64,000 nucleotides of DNA, taken from positions 5,900,001 through 5,964,000 of the forward strand of contig JAIUCV010000004.1 of the NCBI GenBank assembly GCA_026724425.1, given 5' to 3'. Below, in pieces: positions 37,485 to 49,686 of the stretch (positions are counted from its first letter, which is position 1; the number at the start of each line of letters is the position of its first letter). This stretch comes from Erythrophleum ivorense. Its lineage: Eukaryota > Streptophyta > Magnoliopsida > Fabales > Fabaceae. The notes beneath the pieces were generated by a model that saw nothing but the letters and a program-made list of their open reading frames with translations, searched no databases and was not told the DNA's origin. The translations under genes were made by a program, and so were the position numbers.

Positions 37485-38089
37485 TTTATTAAATAATATA
37501 TATATATATATATATATATGAAACACTGAAAAGAATTTTTCTATTAGTGTACGATTTATTCAGACATAATGCCATCTTGCAAAATTGAATAATCATATCA
37601 AATTATAGTTTTAATAGAAAATTTGTTGAATAGATAGTATAATGCCATTTTGAATAAAAGATTCGGGTTTTTCTGGGATGTGGAGGAATTCTCTCCCTTC
37701 ATTGCATGGCTCAAAATTTATTTTTCAATTATTAATTTCTTTAAAATCAACAATTAAAAATCTATTTTATTCTATATTTTACATCTTTTATTACTAAAAG
37801 AAAATAAAAATACAAAATTTAAAATTTAAACTATTTAAACTTAGTCTAAACACCTTAAATACTATGCAACATGACGCTCACTATAAGTGATAAGTATCAA
37901 ATTCCAATTATTCACGTCATCTAGTTGCTTCTGTCCTCCGTGGTCTACTTTTTCGCATCTCCATCACATTATCTCTTTACCTATGCCTCCTTTGACCTTT
38001 GTTTTTATTTTTTAGATTTATCACTCATGATGGATTAAAAATATATATTTATTTATGACATTTGGTGCTTCCATTCTAGGTTTTTTGGG

Positions 38090-39430
38090 ATGCTAGTTAA
38101 ATTTGAAAAAACAAATAGAATTGGGACAAATATAACAAGTAGTGATACCTAAAGTATTTATGAACCTTATCTATCATTATACACTTCTCCTAATACTCCT
38201 TTTATCACACCACCATACTCTCTATGTCCTATAAAAAATGATTATAAGAAATGCCTTAAGATTATTCTTGAAGCCCTCTTAGAAGCATTACCTCTTTATC
38301 AACCAAAGTTTCTAAGTAAACCACCTTATATACTAAAAACATTTTTAGGCTCACCTTCTTGAACTAAATTTGTTGAACCTCTTAAATTTACACCTTTAAA
38401 AATCCATGACACTTCACCACCTTCTCCATCAAAAACAATGAGACAAAGGACGAGCAAAACAAATTGAAACCTTTGAAACTCAATAACATAAACCTATTAT
38501 CATTGTTAACCAGATCTCTCAAGATGATATCTTATCCAATACTTATAAATACTTTGGATTTGATTTAGCTTAAACACCTTAGATCATATTATTGATATTT
38601 CTACTATTTACATGGTTAATACACATAAACCATAACAATCTATAGTTGAAGACCTTGATGAAAATCAATATTGTAAAGAGTATTAGAAAGAGACAAATGA
38701 ACTGTGACAGCTTAGAGGAAGAAAATAATTGTTTTTCTCTAGATCATGAGTCTATCCTTAAGCACAACAAATACTAGTGATGGACCATGATATCCCTTTA
38801 TTATTGTATTATAAGTGTATATATTATTTTATCCTTTTAAATTATCTAGTGAATAGTGTAGCTTTGCTAAAATTACTTTTATAAAATAGTTTGTCTAAGT
38901 GAGATTCAGGTAATAATGTTGTTTATTTATTTGTGCTCACTTTTGGCCATATAACTAGAGCTCGTTTTAGTTTGTAAGCAAGCTAAGCTTGTATTTAAGT
39001 TCACATCAATAATAGAGTGTTCTTAGCATAAGTTCTCTTTAAAAACTTTCTTTTTTTAAAAATTTTTTTGATAGTTTTTTTACATTTATGTTGCTTATAT
39101 TAGTATACTATGCACTTAACTCTATATAAGGATCCTGTGCATTATAAAATATTAATAGTATATTACAATGTTTAGTAGAAAAAATTATCTTACCTATAAA
39201 TTCATATTTTAAAAAATGTCTTCAAAAAAGTTAAGAGAATTATTAATCTTAAGGGACCAAGAGACATAGAAAGCCTGGAGGAAGAGAGGCAAATTATCTA
39301 GGCATATTAGGAAAAAGATTCCATTACCCATAATTAGAATACAAAAATAGAGTTTATACTCTTTGCAGCCAAGGTATTAAACCTAATCTCATATCTTTGT
39401 TCAAGTGCAAATGACATCCTACTAGGTTTT
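38090..39430 (+). pseudogene. Decayed coding remnant, possibly retroelement or pararetrovirus-like
   Basis: The plus strand at about 38160-38360 stays open for some 60 codons of protein-like composition (PPYSLCP, then a Leu-rich helix-like stretch). It is followed by more short open pieces, then stops. At 38930-39030 a TATTTAAG motif is followed at short distance by an AATAATAGAG motif, and at 39218 a new short frame opens with ATG. That order (end of an ORF, TATA plus nearby polyadenylation-like signal, leader, new ORF) resembles a permuted pararetrovirus or LTR unit. No diagnostic domain or primer-binding site was seen, so the identity is open. It is broken by several stops and not functional. 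Confidence 0.25.
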
Positions 39431-39439
39431 TCTGTGAAT

Positions 39440-41570
39440 ATTATAGTCTATTATCATTAAAAAAAAAGCTAAATTATATAAGATTGTGAAGCCTTCTTTA
39501 TGAGATTTTAAGATTTTGTTTCCACTGACTCACAAAAGTGCTCTAGAGATAAAATCCAAACTTAATCATGTGAGTTAGTCTTATGTTGATTTTTTTCCCA
39601 ACAAAAAGAGTAAAATTAATAACATAATTGACTGAAGTTTTTCCTTTATTATTAGTAATTTTTTTTAGAAATCTAAATTTAATATTAAAAATTAACAAGA
39701 TTTAAAAGTTAAACCATATATTTGGTCCTTATAGTTTTATCAAGTCTTTAATTTAATCTATACACTTTGATTTATTGTAGTTTAAGTTTTAGTCCTTATA
39801 GTTTTAGAATATTTGTAAAAGAGTTCTCACTATTAGAAATGGTCAAAATGCTATCACTTATATACTTAGGCTTGTTTGGTAAGGCTATGGAAAACAAAAA
39901 GGTAAGGGTAAAGATAAAATTTTGTTTAATGTCTATCATACATTTGTAATTGTTTTTTATTTATCATTCAATAATATTATTTATTTTTATTTTTTTTTAA
40001 ATAAGAGCATAAGGGTCACTTTTAACTTGAAAATTACTTTTTTACTTTTATATCTCTTTCCATCCTAATAATTCTCCATGGATGAGGTAAATGCTCAAAA
40101 ATCTCTTGGTATTTTATGGTTATTCTCCCTGATACTTCTCCTTTATGCTCTATCTAATGTATAGAATCACTTAGATGTTGTAAAATTATACAATTTCTGA
40201 CATATGGTGATCCCAATATTTTCACTGATTATTATTAATTAACAAGAATTTAATAGTGAAAGATCATTTCTTTAGGGCATATTTGGCATCTCTCTAAAAA
40301 AAAAGAAAGAGAAGAGAAAAATTATAGATAATATGTATTATATTTTTATAACTATTACTTAATAATATCTATTATTTTTTATTTTTTTAAATTAAAAATA
40401 TAAAAATTAATTTCTGTCCACAAAATTATCTTTTTTTTTTAATTCTTGACTTTTTATATACCAATCCACCTGTTAAATTTTAGAATGACAACACCACCTC
40501 ACTTCTAGTATCGGATGTAAAGGAGGGTATAGAGAGATGCAAACCATGGCCTCACTGCTCTCGTGCACTATGATTCGAAACTACGGTTATACCATTGAGA
40601 TTTAACTAGGATTAGGATTTCGTAATCTATTAACCAATGAGAGTATAATAACCAGTAAAATAAATAGAGTATAATAACTAATAAATAGCTGAGAAATAGC
40701 AAAATTATTTATAATCCATATAACGAAACAAAACAATGAAGTCGTTCTTTTGGATGTTGGATAAATGATAATCCTAAGGTTGTATTGCTAATATATTTTC
40801 AAAAATTATTTCTGTAAATGTTAGATGTTTAACTTTATAGTCATAATGTTTCACATAAAAATGTATGTTTCAACTAAAATTTCATTAGTAGGTTCAAAAT
40901 TTAGGTTTGCATAATTTTTTTTATATGTAATTAGATTATATATATATATAACTTACTAGTCAAGAACATTTCTTTCAGATTATAAAGTTATCAAAAGAAA
41001 TTATTTTTAATAATTTATTTTTTTTAAAAATACTGTTGAGTGATAAATGTTAAAAAGAACATTATATATATATGTATGTATATATATTAGCTTAAAATTT
41101 TTATATAAATAAATATGTTGATTTTTCCAATCTTCACCTTTTTTAATAATTAAATCCTAAATTCGTCCTGGCTCCCCACATAGAATGGAATTTTTAATTT
41201 GTCATCCTTCGCCACTTTTTGATAGGCCCTGGGCCTAATGCTTCCATGTTCACAGTATAAACACCAACTCTACATGGAGGCCCCATCAACAATCTCCGTA
41301 CTTCATATTGCAATTCTGTTTCTTGGACTTCACCTTTATGGTACATAATCTGCAATATCCATTCATAGAGATTCTTTGATATTAGATTTGGACGCTTCTG
41401 TTCAATTTCTCTCTATAGAGATTTGAGGATAACCCAACCTATAGGATAAGACCTTTTTTTTTTTTTTCCCCCTAACAGATACTTTTCAATGGCACATATT
41501 CTCTCTATAATTTTGGGGATGAGCATCTTTCATTTAGGATTTTTGAACAATGAATATTTCAAACACACGA
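39440..41570. other. Intergenic, A+T-rich, no gene seen
   Basis: Two stretches (about 39865-40100 and 40275-40490) begin with GCTTGTTTGGTA-like or GCATATTTGGCA-like sequence. They carry the AATGTCTAT...TTATAATTATT...AATAATAT core of the second MITE-like family. No coding or RNA gene was recognised. Confidence 0.45.
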
Positions 41571-41578
41571 GATTAAAT

Positions 41579-43084
41579 CACAATTCAAGAAATTAAAAAA
41601 TGATATTGTGAAAAAGATTAAAATCTTTTAACACTAATCTTATAATTAAACACCACAAAATAAAAGATTTTTGGTAAGTTCAATAATAGTTGATGAAATA
41701 AATTTTTAAAAAAGTAACTTATACTTTTCAAAATTCACTTGTTTATTCATTCAAATCTACTCAAAGTAGTGTTCATGATTTACATATATATATGTGATAA
41801 TAAAATAAATCCCAATAGTTAATAGATTAAAATAAAAAAAAGTTATAAACTAATATAAATTCCTATCTCAAGTAAGATTAGCAATCCATTAATAATAAGA
41901 AAACCTAATTTTGAAAAAAAAAACACAAAACATAAAATCAAATGCATAACTTAAATAAACTAATATTTAATCTATTTATAGTTGGCAAAAACAAATCATC
42001 ACAAATTACAAGGCCCAAATATTTAAATAAAAATTCTAGCCCTTATGCCTCATTTAAACTTGCATCACATGTATTAAAATTAATTATCCTTCTTTCTAAT
42101 ATATTTTGTCAATTGTTATATTATTTTCTAAATTGATATTCTCAACCTAACAGAGTTAAACTAATCATTGCCTTACTTTATTGATTTTTTTGGACCTCTA
42201 ACCCATATTATTGGTCCATCTAAAACACTCAAAGAATCTTTAAATATTTGCCCACCGTGAACTTATCACATACTCTATAACTTAAAAATCAAGTATGATA
42301 TAAACCAACAAAACTCATGCAATCTACTGGATTTGGATTCACAATTCAAGAAAATTAGAAAAGTTGAATTGTGAAAAAGATTAAAATCCTTGAATCCTAA
42401 GCTTATAATTGAACACTTCAAAAATAAAGATATTTAATAAGTTCGATGATAGTTTATGAACTAATTAAAAGAAAGCAACTTACACTCTTTAAAATTCACA
42501 TTTTTATTCATTCAAATTTACTCAAAATATTGTTTATGCTTATATATATAATATTGAAATAAATTATAATAATTAATAGGTTAAAATAAAAAAAAGTTAC
42601 AAACTAATACAAATTTGTAACCCAAGTAAGGTTAGTAATCCATTAATAACAAGAAAGCCTAATTTAAAAAAAAACATAAAATATAAAATCAAATGCATAG
42701 GCTTAAATAAATTAATATGTAACCTATTTACAGTTAGCAAAAACAAATCCTAACAAATTATAAGGTCCAAACATTGAAAAACTAATAGATTAAATAAACT
42801 AATATTTAATCCAAATTTGAGAAAAAAATAATACAAAACATAAAATCAAATGCACAAACTCAAATAGATTAATATTTAATCTATTTATAGTTCACAGAAA
42901 TAAACCCTAACAAATTATGAGCCCAAACATTGATATAAAAGTTTTACCTCTTATACATTATCTTAAACTTGTATCACATATATTAAAACTAATTATCCTT
43001 CTTTCTAACGTATTTTGTCAAATTGTTATATTATTTTATAAATTGATATTCTCAACTTAACAAAGTTGAACTAATCATTGCCTT
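41579..43084. repeat. Tandem duplication, about 761-bp spacing, with nested repeat
   Basis: Copy 1 (about 41579-42175) and copy 2 (about 42340-43084) share ACAATTCAAGAAAATTA-like, AGATTAAAATC, ATCCATTAATAA, AAATCAAATGCATA and TAACTAATTATCCTTCTTTC-like sequence in the same order. Copy 2 contains an extra internal duplication of roughly 150 bases (about 42660-42780 and 42820-42935). It is non-coding. Confidence 0.8.
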
Positions 43085-43089
43085 TGCAC

Positions 43090-45470
43090 AGTGTGAGAAG
43101 TTGATGTCCCATTATGTGAAAAAGAAAAGAGATCCCGTTATATTGTAAGAGTAGGACGGTGATGAAAAGTGAGAAATGAATATCGATGACCAATAGAAAT
43201 AACCTGAGAAATTAGAACATTAAATATTGAAAAATCGATGCAACATCATCACAAATAATTTATATTTATTAATTATTTTTATATATATTATTTTATGATT
43301 TTCAAAAATATAGTTCAATGATCTAAGAAAAGAACAACAGTGCATTGAGCAAGAACTTTTTTAAAAACGTGTTTACAATTATTATTATTTTGGCATAAAA
43401 TACTCTACTTGATAAATTTATGGTTGACTTGTGGCATGGCGGACAGTTAATACAAGGGAAATTGTGAAGAAATTGTATTGACATTTGCCAAAAAAAAAAA
43501 AATTGACGAGGCAGCGAAAACATGTGAAGAAAAATAATTATATATATTTATTTATGACAAAACACAAACAAAAAAAAATTTATTCAATAATTCCTCTACC
43601 AATTAATTCCTCACAGAACAATATAAAAGGTATTTATACAAAAGCTAAAAAATTTAGTCAACTTTAATAAATAAAAAATAATTTCTAAACAATTTTCCAA
43701 TAAAAAAGAAAATATAATAATGTTATAAAACAGAAAATAAATATTTCAAAATAAAAAAAAAACTAAAGTAACCTTAAAATATATGAAAATGAGAAATTTT
43801 AAAATTCTAAACGAACCCAACTCAGAAAATCGAATTGTCACAACGATGAGTTCGAAACAGATGTTTCAAAATTGTATAATAGAGGCCAAAATTTCAACTG
43901 AATAAAAAATTGTGGTCTTCAAATGACTAAGTCTTTGTCAATTAGCTTAATCCACAAACTCCTAAACTAAATGCTTCGCATAAATTGGTGATGAAGAGCA
44001 GATGATTGGAATCAAAGGAGAGAGAACACGACGAAGGAGGTGAGGAAGATAACGATGATGGTGTTAGACATGTTGACATGGAGGATTTAGATGATGATGA
44101 TGGCTTTGCTGAGCATGTTGGGCCTGACGTACATGAGGAAGCAGTGGACCAAGAAGCGTTAGGTCAAGGTGGCCATCAAGAAGGTGTATCTTGAAACAAA
44201 ATGAACAGTATAAATGTGTGTTTGAAAAAATGACAGGACATCTAAACCACATTTTTACAAAGTATAAAATTTTTATTTTTAGGTAGTTGGAATTGGCCAA
44301 AAGTGATTCTAAGCAGTAACCAATGTGTTTTCAAACACACTATAACTCTTGTTGAAAAGTAGCCAAGTTCAAAGTTTCTCAGAGTTTTTAGCATGAAATT
44401 GGAGGATTGGTAAAAATTGCATTTTTTGAAATTATGTTTTGAAGTTGCCATTATTTTCTAAAATTACACTTTTTCCCCACTTGATACTTTTAACCTTACA
44501 ATACGTGCCTATTGAGTTCTCAAAAACACACCCGTTCTCCTCTTGAGAAGTAAGAATCTAATATGTGTGTGTGTGTGTGTAAAAGTTAATAGAAATAGGA
44601 ACTTCGTTTAACAAATAAGGAATTTTTTTACTTTACTTACAATGGAAATTCAGTTTACATTAAAAAGTTTAGAGATTCAATTATGTGATGAGATTAGAAT
44701 TCAGATTAGGAGAATGATTTTCTTTTTTTTTTGGGTAGAGTTTGGAGGACAAAATTAGCAGATCGGGCCTTTGTATAAGAGCAGAAAAATGACAACTTCT
44801 ATAATTTAGAAAAATAAATATTTTCAATTTTATAAAATTAAAAAAATTATCTTTTTCAAGTTTTCTATAACTAAAGTCATCACACTTCAATGATACAAAT
44901 TAGAAAAACAATTACTTCCCTGATTTTTGAATAAACACTGTCTACTAATTAAAAAGATTCTTCTTTTGCTTTTCAGTTGCTTCACAAGAAGTTCTTGTAT
45001 CTCCACTTTTTCTTGACCTACCATCTCATAATCCACCATTGCATTGATGAGAAAGAACCATTTTTGTTTTCTTTTCAATTGCTTCAATATAAACAATTAA
45101 TGCTTCTCCTTCTCCCTCAAAAGATATTCCTATTTCATAGTCAATAAACACAATAAGCCAGCAAAAATATCTCAACCAAACCTTCTTAACATAGAAGGAA
45201 CTGCATAACTCATGTCTTCCTATTCCTAATATTAAACTTGCTATATCGAGAAGTTGGAGGCTTTATTTCCATGAAGGTAATCTACTCTGAGTCATATAAT
45301 GTCCTGTGAGTGAGTTTTTCTCCACTCTGTGCTTTAATTCACTTCGGCTTTTAACATCCAATTTGTAATCCCTATAATACGAGAGTGACACCAAACATGA
45401 TGTCTAGCTAATCATAACATTTGCATAGGAGCAAGACTTTTGACGCTCCTTGGAATAGAAGGTGAGAGTG
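43090..45470. other. Intergenic, mostly A+T-rich; one G+C-richer island
   Basis: No gene was called. The island at about 43990-44195 holds a 62-codon Asp/Glu-rich open frame with no ATG and no family match; it may be a gene fragment. A (TG)n microsatellite lies at about 44563-44580. The region 44890-45250 has open pieces on the minus strand without a recognisable domain. The last few hundred bases lead into the U5 snRNA promoter. Confidence 0.4.
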
Positions 45471-45481
45471 TTGGCTATTAG

Positions 45482-45492
45482 GTACCACATCG
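45482..45492 (+). promoter_or_regulatory. Upstream sequence element (USE) of the U5 snRNA gene
   Basis: GTACCACATCG matches the plant snRNA USE consensus RTCCCACATCG at all but one position. It lies 33 bases before the TATA box. In plants this spacing (about 33-35) specifies RNA polymerase II transcription, as expected for U5, whereas U6-type genes have about 10 bases less. Confidence 0.85.
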
Positions 45493-45525
45493 TGTAGAGT
45501 CGTGAGTGAAGGCAAGTGCTCACAC

Positions 45526-45531
45526 TATAAA
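45526..45531 (+). promoter_or_regulatory. TATA box of the U5 snRNA gene
   Basis: TATAAA lies 33 bases after the USE and about 30 bases before the predicted start of the RNA, the standard plant snRNA arrangement. Confidence 0.85.
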
Positions 45532-45554
45532 GTGAAAGAACTTACTCAAGGGAA

Positions 45555-45684
45555 AGGCACGGAGCCGTGTGGTAGGCACAGAGCGAACTATTCTTTCGCC
45601 TTTTACTAAAGAATACCGTGTGCTTGCCACTGAAAGCGGCATACGCCAATTTTTGGAGGGGACCTCTTCCAGGAGGGCCCCGCA
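45555..45684 (+). ncRNA. U5 spliceosomal snRNA
   Basis: U5 snRNA is part of the U5 and tri-snRNP; its loop 1 holds exon ends during both splicing steps. Here the universally conserved loop sequence CTTTCGCCTTTTACTAAAG is intact at about 45593-45611, followed by ACCGTG as in plant U5. It caps a long stem: TGGTAGGCAC (45570-45579) pairs with GTGCTTGCCA (45619-45628), and GCCG pairs with CGGC at the base. A Sm-protein site, AATTTTTGGAG, follows at about 45648-45658. Then comes the 3' terminal hairpin, GGGGACCTC pairing with GAGGGCCCC, ending near 45681. Nothing in the loop, Sm site or promoter is broken, so it looks functional. The 5' end is placed from the TATA spacing and could be off by several bases. 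Confidence 0.93.
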
Positions 45685-45696
45685 GCACGAGTATAA
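45683..45696 (+). terminator. snRNA 3' box
   Basis: CAGCACGAGTATAA fits the plant snRNA 3'-end element CA(N)3-10AGTNNAA. It starts two bases past the terminal hairpin, where it directs 3' end formation. Confidence 0.8.
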
Positions 45697-45837
45697 AATT
45701 TTGTCTAAGGATATCATCGTAATATAAATTAGAAAGCAAAAAAATAAGATCTATCTTTAAGTCGTATTTCTATTTACTATTAGAACACGAAGGATGTTGG
45801 ACGTTATTAATTGAAGTTTCTATAAGTCTTCAATTCA

Positions 45838-46257
45838 AATTTCGGTGAGTAAATTATAGACTTTTTTAAATTTGTTGGAATTATGTAGAAATTTTTTAAT
45901 TTTAAAAATACATATAAATTTTTTAAATAAAAAATTATCTGATACTTTATTTTAAGTTTAATTTGTTAACTAAAATATTTTTTATTATAAAATTTTAACA
46001 AAATTTAGAAAAAGGTTAAAATAACTTTCTTAATTTTGTTTCAATTAAGAGGTTGAAACGAGTAGGTCTTTGGGGAGATGGGTTCCATAGGATTTGTTCT
46101 ACATCTAGGTAATTGGATTTGATTTGGAAATTTAGGGATTGTGTGTTGGAATTTTTGGTGTGTGGGAATATTTGTCTTTGTTTTGTGCTGATAATGTTTA
46201 AAAGCAGAGATGCGGTTATCTAAGTTAACATATTTTAAGGAAAACATAAATAATAAA
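45838..46257. other. Intergenic, partial MITE relic
   Basis: A stretch at about 45848-46030 (AGTAAATTATAGAC...AAAATTTTAACAAAATTTAG) looks like a truncated GTAAATTA-family MITE. The 68-codon minus-strand frame at 46041-46247 has no family resemblance. Confidence 0.4.
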
Positions 46258-46609
46258 GTAAATTACATGAATTTTTTTAAAATTTTATTGAAATTATATG
46301 TATTTTATTTTTAATATATTTATAGATCTTTTCTAAAACAAATTTTTATATTAAAATACTCTATTAATTTAAATATATATTTTTTGGGTAGTTAAATTTA
46401 ATGAAAAAAATTATTCTCTTTATTTTTATTTGTGCATAAATAAAATTTATTCTTTATTTTTTTATTTGTACATATTTGAATATATATATATATATATATA
46501 TGTTAATTGAGGTATTTTGGTAAAAAAAAATTAAAATTAAACACAAGTAAAAATAGATGAAATTTTTTTGTAATTTTAGCAAAATCTAAAAGATATCAAT
46601 GTAATTTAC
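46258..46609. mobile_element. GTAAATTA-family MITE, copy 4 (best preserved ends)
   Basis: A 352-bp element. It begins GTAAATTACATGAAT and ends ATTGATGTAATTTAC-like (exactly ...CAATGTAATTTAC), so the first 11 bases are a perfect inverted repeat, continuing imperfectly to about 40 bases. A (TA)n run lies inside at 46481-46501. No coding capacity. Confidence 0.65.
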
Positions 46610-48575
46610 ACTAGATGATATTAGAAAAAAGGGGAAAAAAAAACTTAGCATAACAAATGATACTTTGAGAGTAAAAATAAAAGAAAAATAAATAAGTAAC
46701 AAAAATCAAGTTTTGAACAAACTTGATTATGGGAAAAAAGTTATTGGATATATTGCTTTAATGCTGGTCTTTTAGAGTCAATTAACAATTTCTAATGGCA
46801 TCTTTTAAGGTATCTTATTCATGAAAGTTAAATCCTTGCAAATATTATAAGGGATCTAGGAAGAGAAAAAAAAAAGAGATTATATTAAACGAATTTAGAT
46901 AGTCTGACTCACTTTTTTTTTTTAATAAATTGAAATCCCAATTTAAAATACCTTGATTTTAACATTAAAAGATATTAATATTAGCAATCTTACTTGTATA
47001 CCGTTAAATCTTCCTTATCCTATTTGAAAGATAGATTTCATCATGATACAAGCAGTATACTTTGCTGTATGGAGCCATCATTGTCAAGTATGAGTGTGTT
47101 TGGAATTACGGTAACAAATTACGTTTATGTAAAAGTAATAATTTATTGCTATAGAGAAAACGTAATTTTGAAAGAAGCTATCGAATTTCCAAACATGCAC
47201 TATAGTTGTCTAGGGATTATAGTCTCTGTGCCCTCTTGACAAGTGATCATGGCTTTCTATTCCTAAGTTTGTGTTACAATGACATTCTAGGGCTCACTTA
47301 TTACAAAAAATTCAGCATTAATTTTGGCTTATCATTGTTCAATATTCTCGTTTAACTTCATATATTTTTGTCTTTTCTCTCTACACTACACTTGTGAGAG
47401 TTAGAAAATTCACTTGTATAAGCAAATGTTTCTGTTTTTCTCATCAGTTATGAACTGAAAATGGGTGTTTGGCAGTGGAAGGAGTTAGTTTTGCAAACAG
47501 GCCAAAGTGAAAATGAGTGTAATTATAACTTACGTTTTTTATTACGGAAAAGATTAAAATAGAAAGAAAAAATGTATAATTTAAATATTTTTCAGAAAAA
47601 AGTGAGTGTATTTTACTCAAATTTTTAATATGGCCTTTTTAACAAACTAGAATTAATTAGTTGACAAGCATGTGTGCTTTTTAACAATTGTCAACGATGT
47701 GCTTTAAGGTTTCTTCATCTGCAGATTTCTTGGAACATGCAGAAGCTTTATCAACCCAGAAAGGCAAACTTAAACAAAGGATGAAAATTTGTTCTAAAAA
47801 AATTTGAAATATATACAAATTGAGATCAATTTGTTCTTAGCTCAGAAACCACTTGTTTTGTGGCTTGTTGGTATATTAATATTAAACGGTGAGTTTTGGA
47901 CTGTCAAGTAAAATGCTGACATTGCATCATATTATTCGTGGATTGGGACTGAATGAATGATTGAGATTAAACGAAATTTACATGTTAAATTTCTCAACAA
48001 GCATAGTCGAATTGAAGTCAAAGTTTGATTTTGCATATTTCAGTTTCTATTTTCTACGATTACATATTTGAGCAATTGGGAGTGAGTGGTTCAGAATGAG
48101 ATAAAAGAAAACTTAAATTTTATTTAGTATATAAAAAATTAAGAATAGAAACAAAAATAAAAAATAAAAAAAGTGATTTTGAAAATGTAAAATAATTTTT
48201 TTATCTTTATTTTAAGAAATTTATAAAATAAGATAGATATTATTGAATAATAATTATAAAGGTCTAGTAGATATTATATATCATAGGACTAAAGTTTTAT
48301 TTTTAATATGATAGTTAAATCAGTTAATTGACTTTGTTTCTTAAAAAAAATATACATTATACAAAGAGTTAACTTTATTAATAAAAAATAAATTAAAAAT
48401 AAAATTTTTATAATATATATTAAATGTTAGAAGAATTTGCTATAATTTTGAAACAAAAGCAGTATTAGTTGTAATTTAATTAAACTTTTAAAACTATTAG
48501 TATAATTTGCTCTATTTTATACTATTGATTTTTATTTTATTTCAAGAGAAATGATATAACAATGCGAATCGCATG
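46610..48575. other. Intergenic, A+T-rich, no gene seen
   Basis: The less A+T-rich part at 46990-47780 has an 81-codon frame without any recognisable domain or signal; it is not supported. A second-family MITE-like stretch lies at about 48090-48290. Confidence 0.45.
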
Positions 48576-48810
48576 AGGAGTGCAAAACTAGAAAAAGTAG
48601 TTAAATTTTAATGAAAAAATAATTCTCTCCATTTTGTTGGAGGCAAAATTCAAACATATTATCTTTCTTTCCATTATAAGTATACCTTTGTTTCGAAACC
48701 ATTTTGAGGCATAATATTCTAGTGCTAGGTTTTTCTGCACCTCTTGGAGGTGCAACTTTTAAGAGCAAATTTCAATCGACTAGATTTAATTTTAAGGTTC
48801 ATATTTCAAA

Positions 48811-49686
48811 TTTATGTTTTTTTTTTAATTTTTTGTAATCTCAATCATTACTTTTTTAAATTGATAGTTGAAAAATTATCTTTATTTTATATTTGGCTTC
48901 CTTCAAAACAAAATAATATATTAAAATAACAAAACAAAAATAAATAAAATATGAATGGTCTAGATCTCCAGATCTCCTTTTAAAGGAAAAGCATAACCAT
49001 GACGTGCAAATGATCTGTTTTCTAATGTTTTGGGTTATTGCAATGTGATTATAGTTAAATATTATAATGAAATTATTTATGTCTGACTTATTAAGTTAGC
49101 TTTTTGAGTTAAAATTAATAATAATAATTGAGTTTTATATTAAGTTGTCAACAGTTTTTTCAATGCAAAACTGAGGACACTACAAAAAAATTAGTATTTA
49201 TGGACAGTGTTATAATCACAATTAAAATAACCGTGGCCAAGACACAATAATCATGGTTATAATAAATTTATGTTTTTTTTTATTTTTTTAATCTCAATCA
49301 TCACTTTTTTAAATTGGTAGTTGAAAAATTATATTTATTTTATATTTTGCTTCCTTCAAAATAAAAAAATTTAAATATGAATGGTCTAGATCTCCTTTTA
49401 AAAGAAAAAGCATAGCCATGAGGTGCAAAGGATCTATTTTCTAATGTTTTGGGTTATTGCAATGTAATTATAGTTAAATATTATAATGAAATTATTTATG
49501 TTTCACTTATTAAGTTAGCTTTTTGAGTTAAAATTAATGATAATAATTGAGTTTTATAATTAAATTGTCAAGAGTTTTTCCAATGCAAAACTTAGAGCAC
49601 TACAAAAAAGTTAATGCTTAAGGACATTGCTATAACCATGGTTAAAATAACTGTGGTCAAGACAAACTAACCATGGTTATAATAAA
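48811..49686. repeat. Tandem duplication of the CACTA 5' end and its flank
   Basis: Copy 1 (48811-49266) and copy 2 (49267-49686) each hold the same flank (GAATGGTCTAGATCTCC, TGTTTTGGGTTATTGCAATG) followed by a CACTA terminus: CACTACAAAAAA at 49178 and 49598, exactly 420 bases apart. The transposon therefore has two left ends in direct orientation. Confidence 0.85.

Noticed and set aside
44887..45250. Minus-strand open pieces with a Lys/Gln/Glu-rich stretch
   Set aside because: They are coding-like in composition but short, frame-broken and without a recognisable domain. They overlap the area upstream of the U5 promoter.
45520..45739. Two 65-codon minus-strand frames
   Set aside because: They overlap the U5 snRNA and its promoter; the structured RNA explains the sequence.
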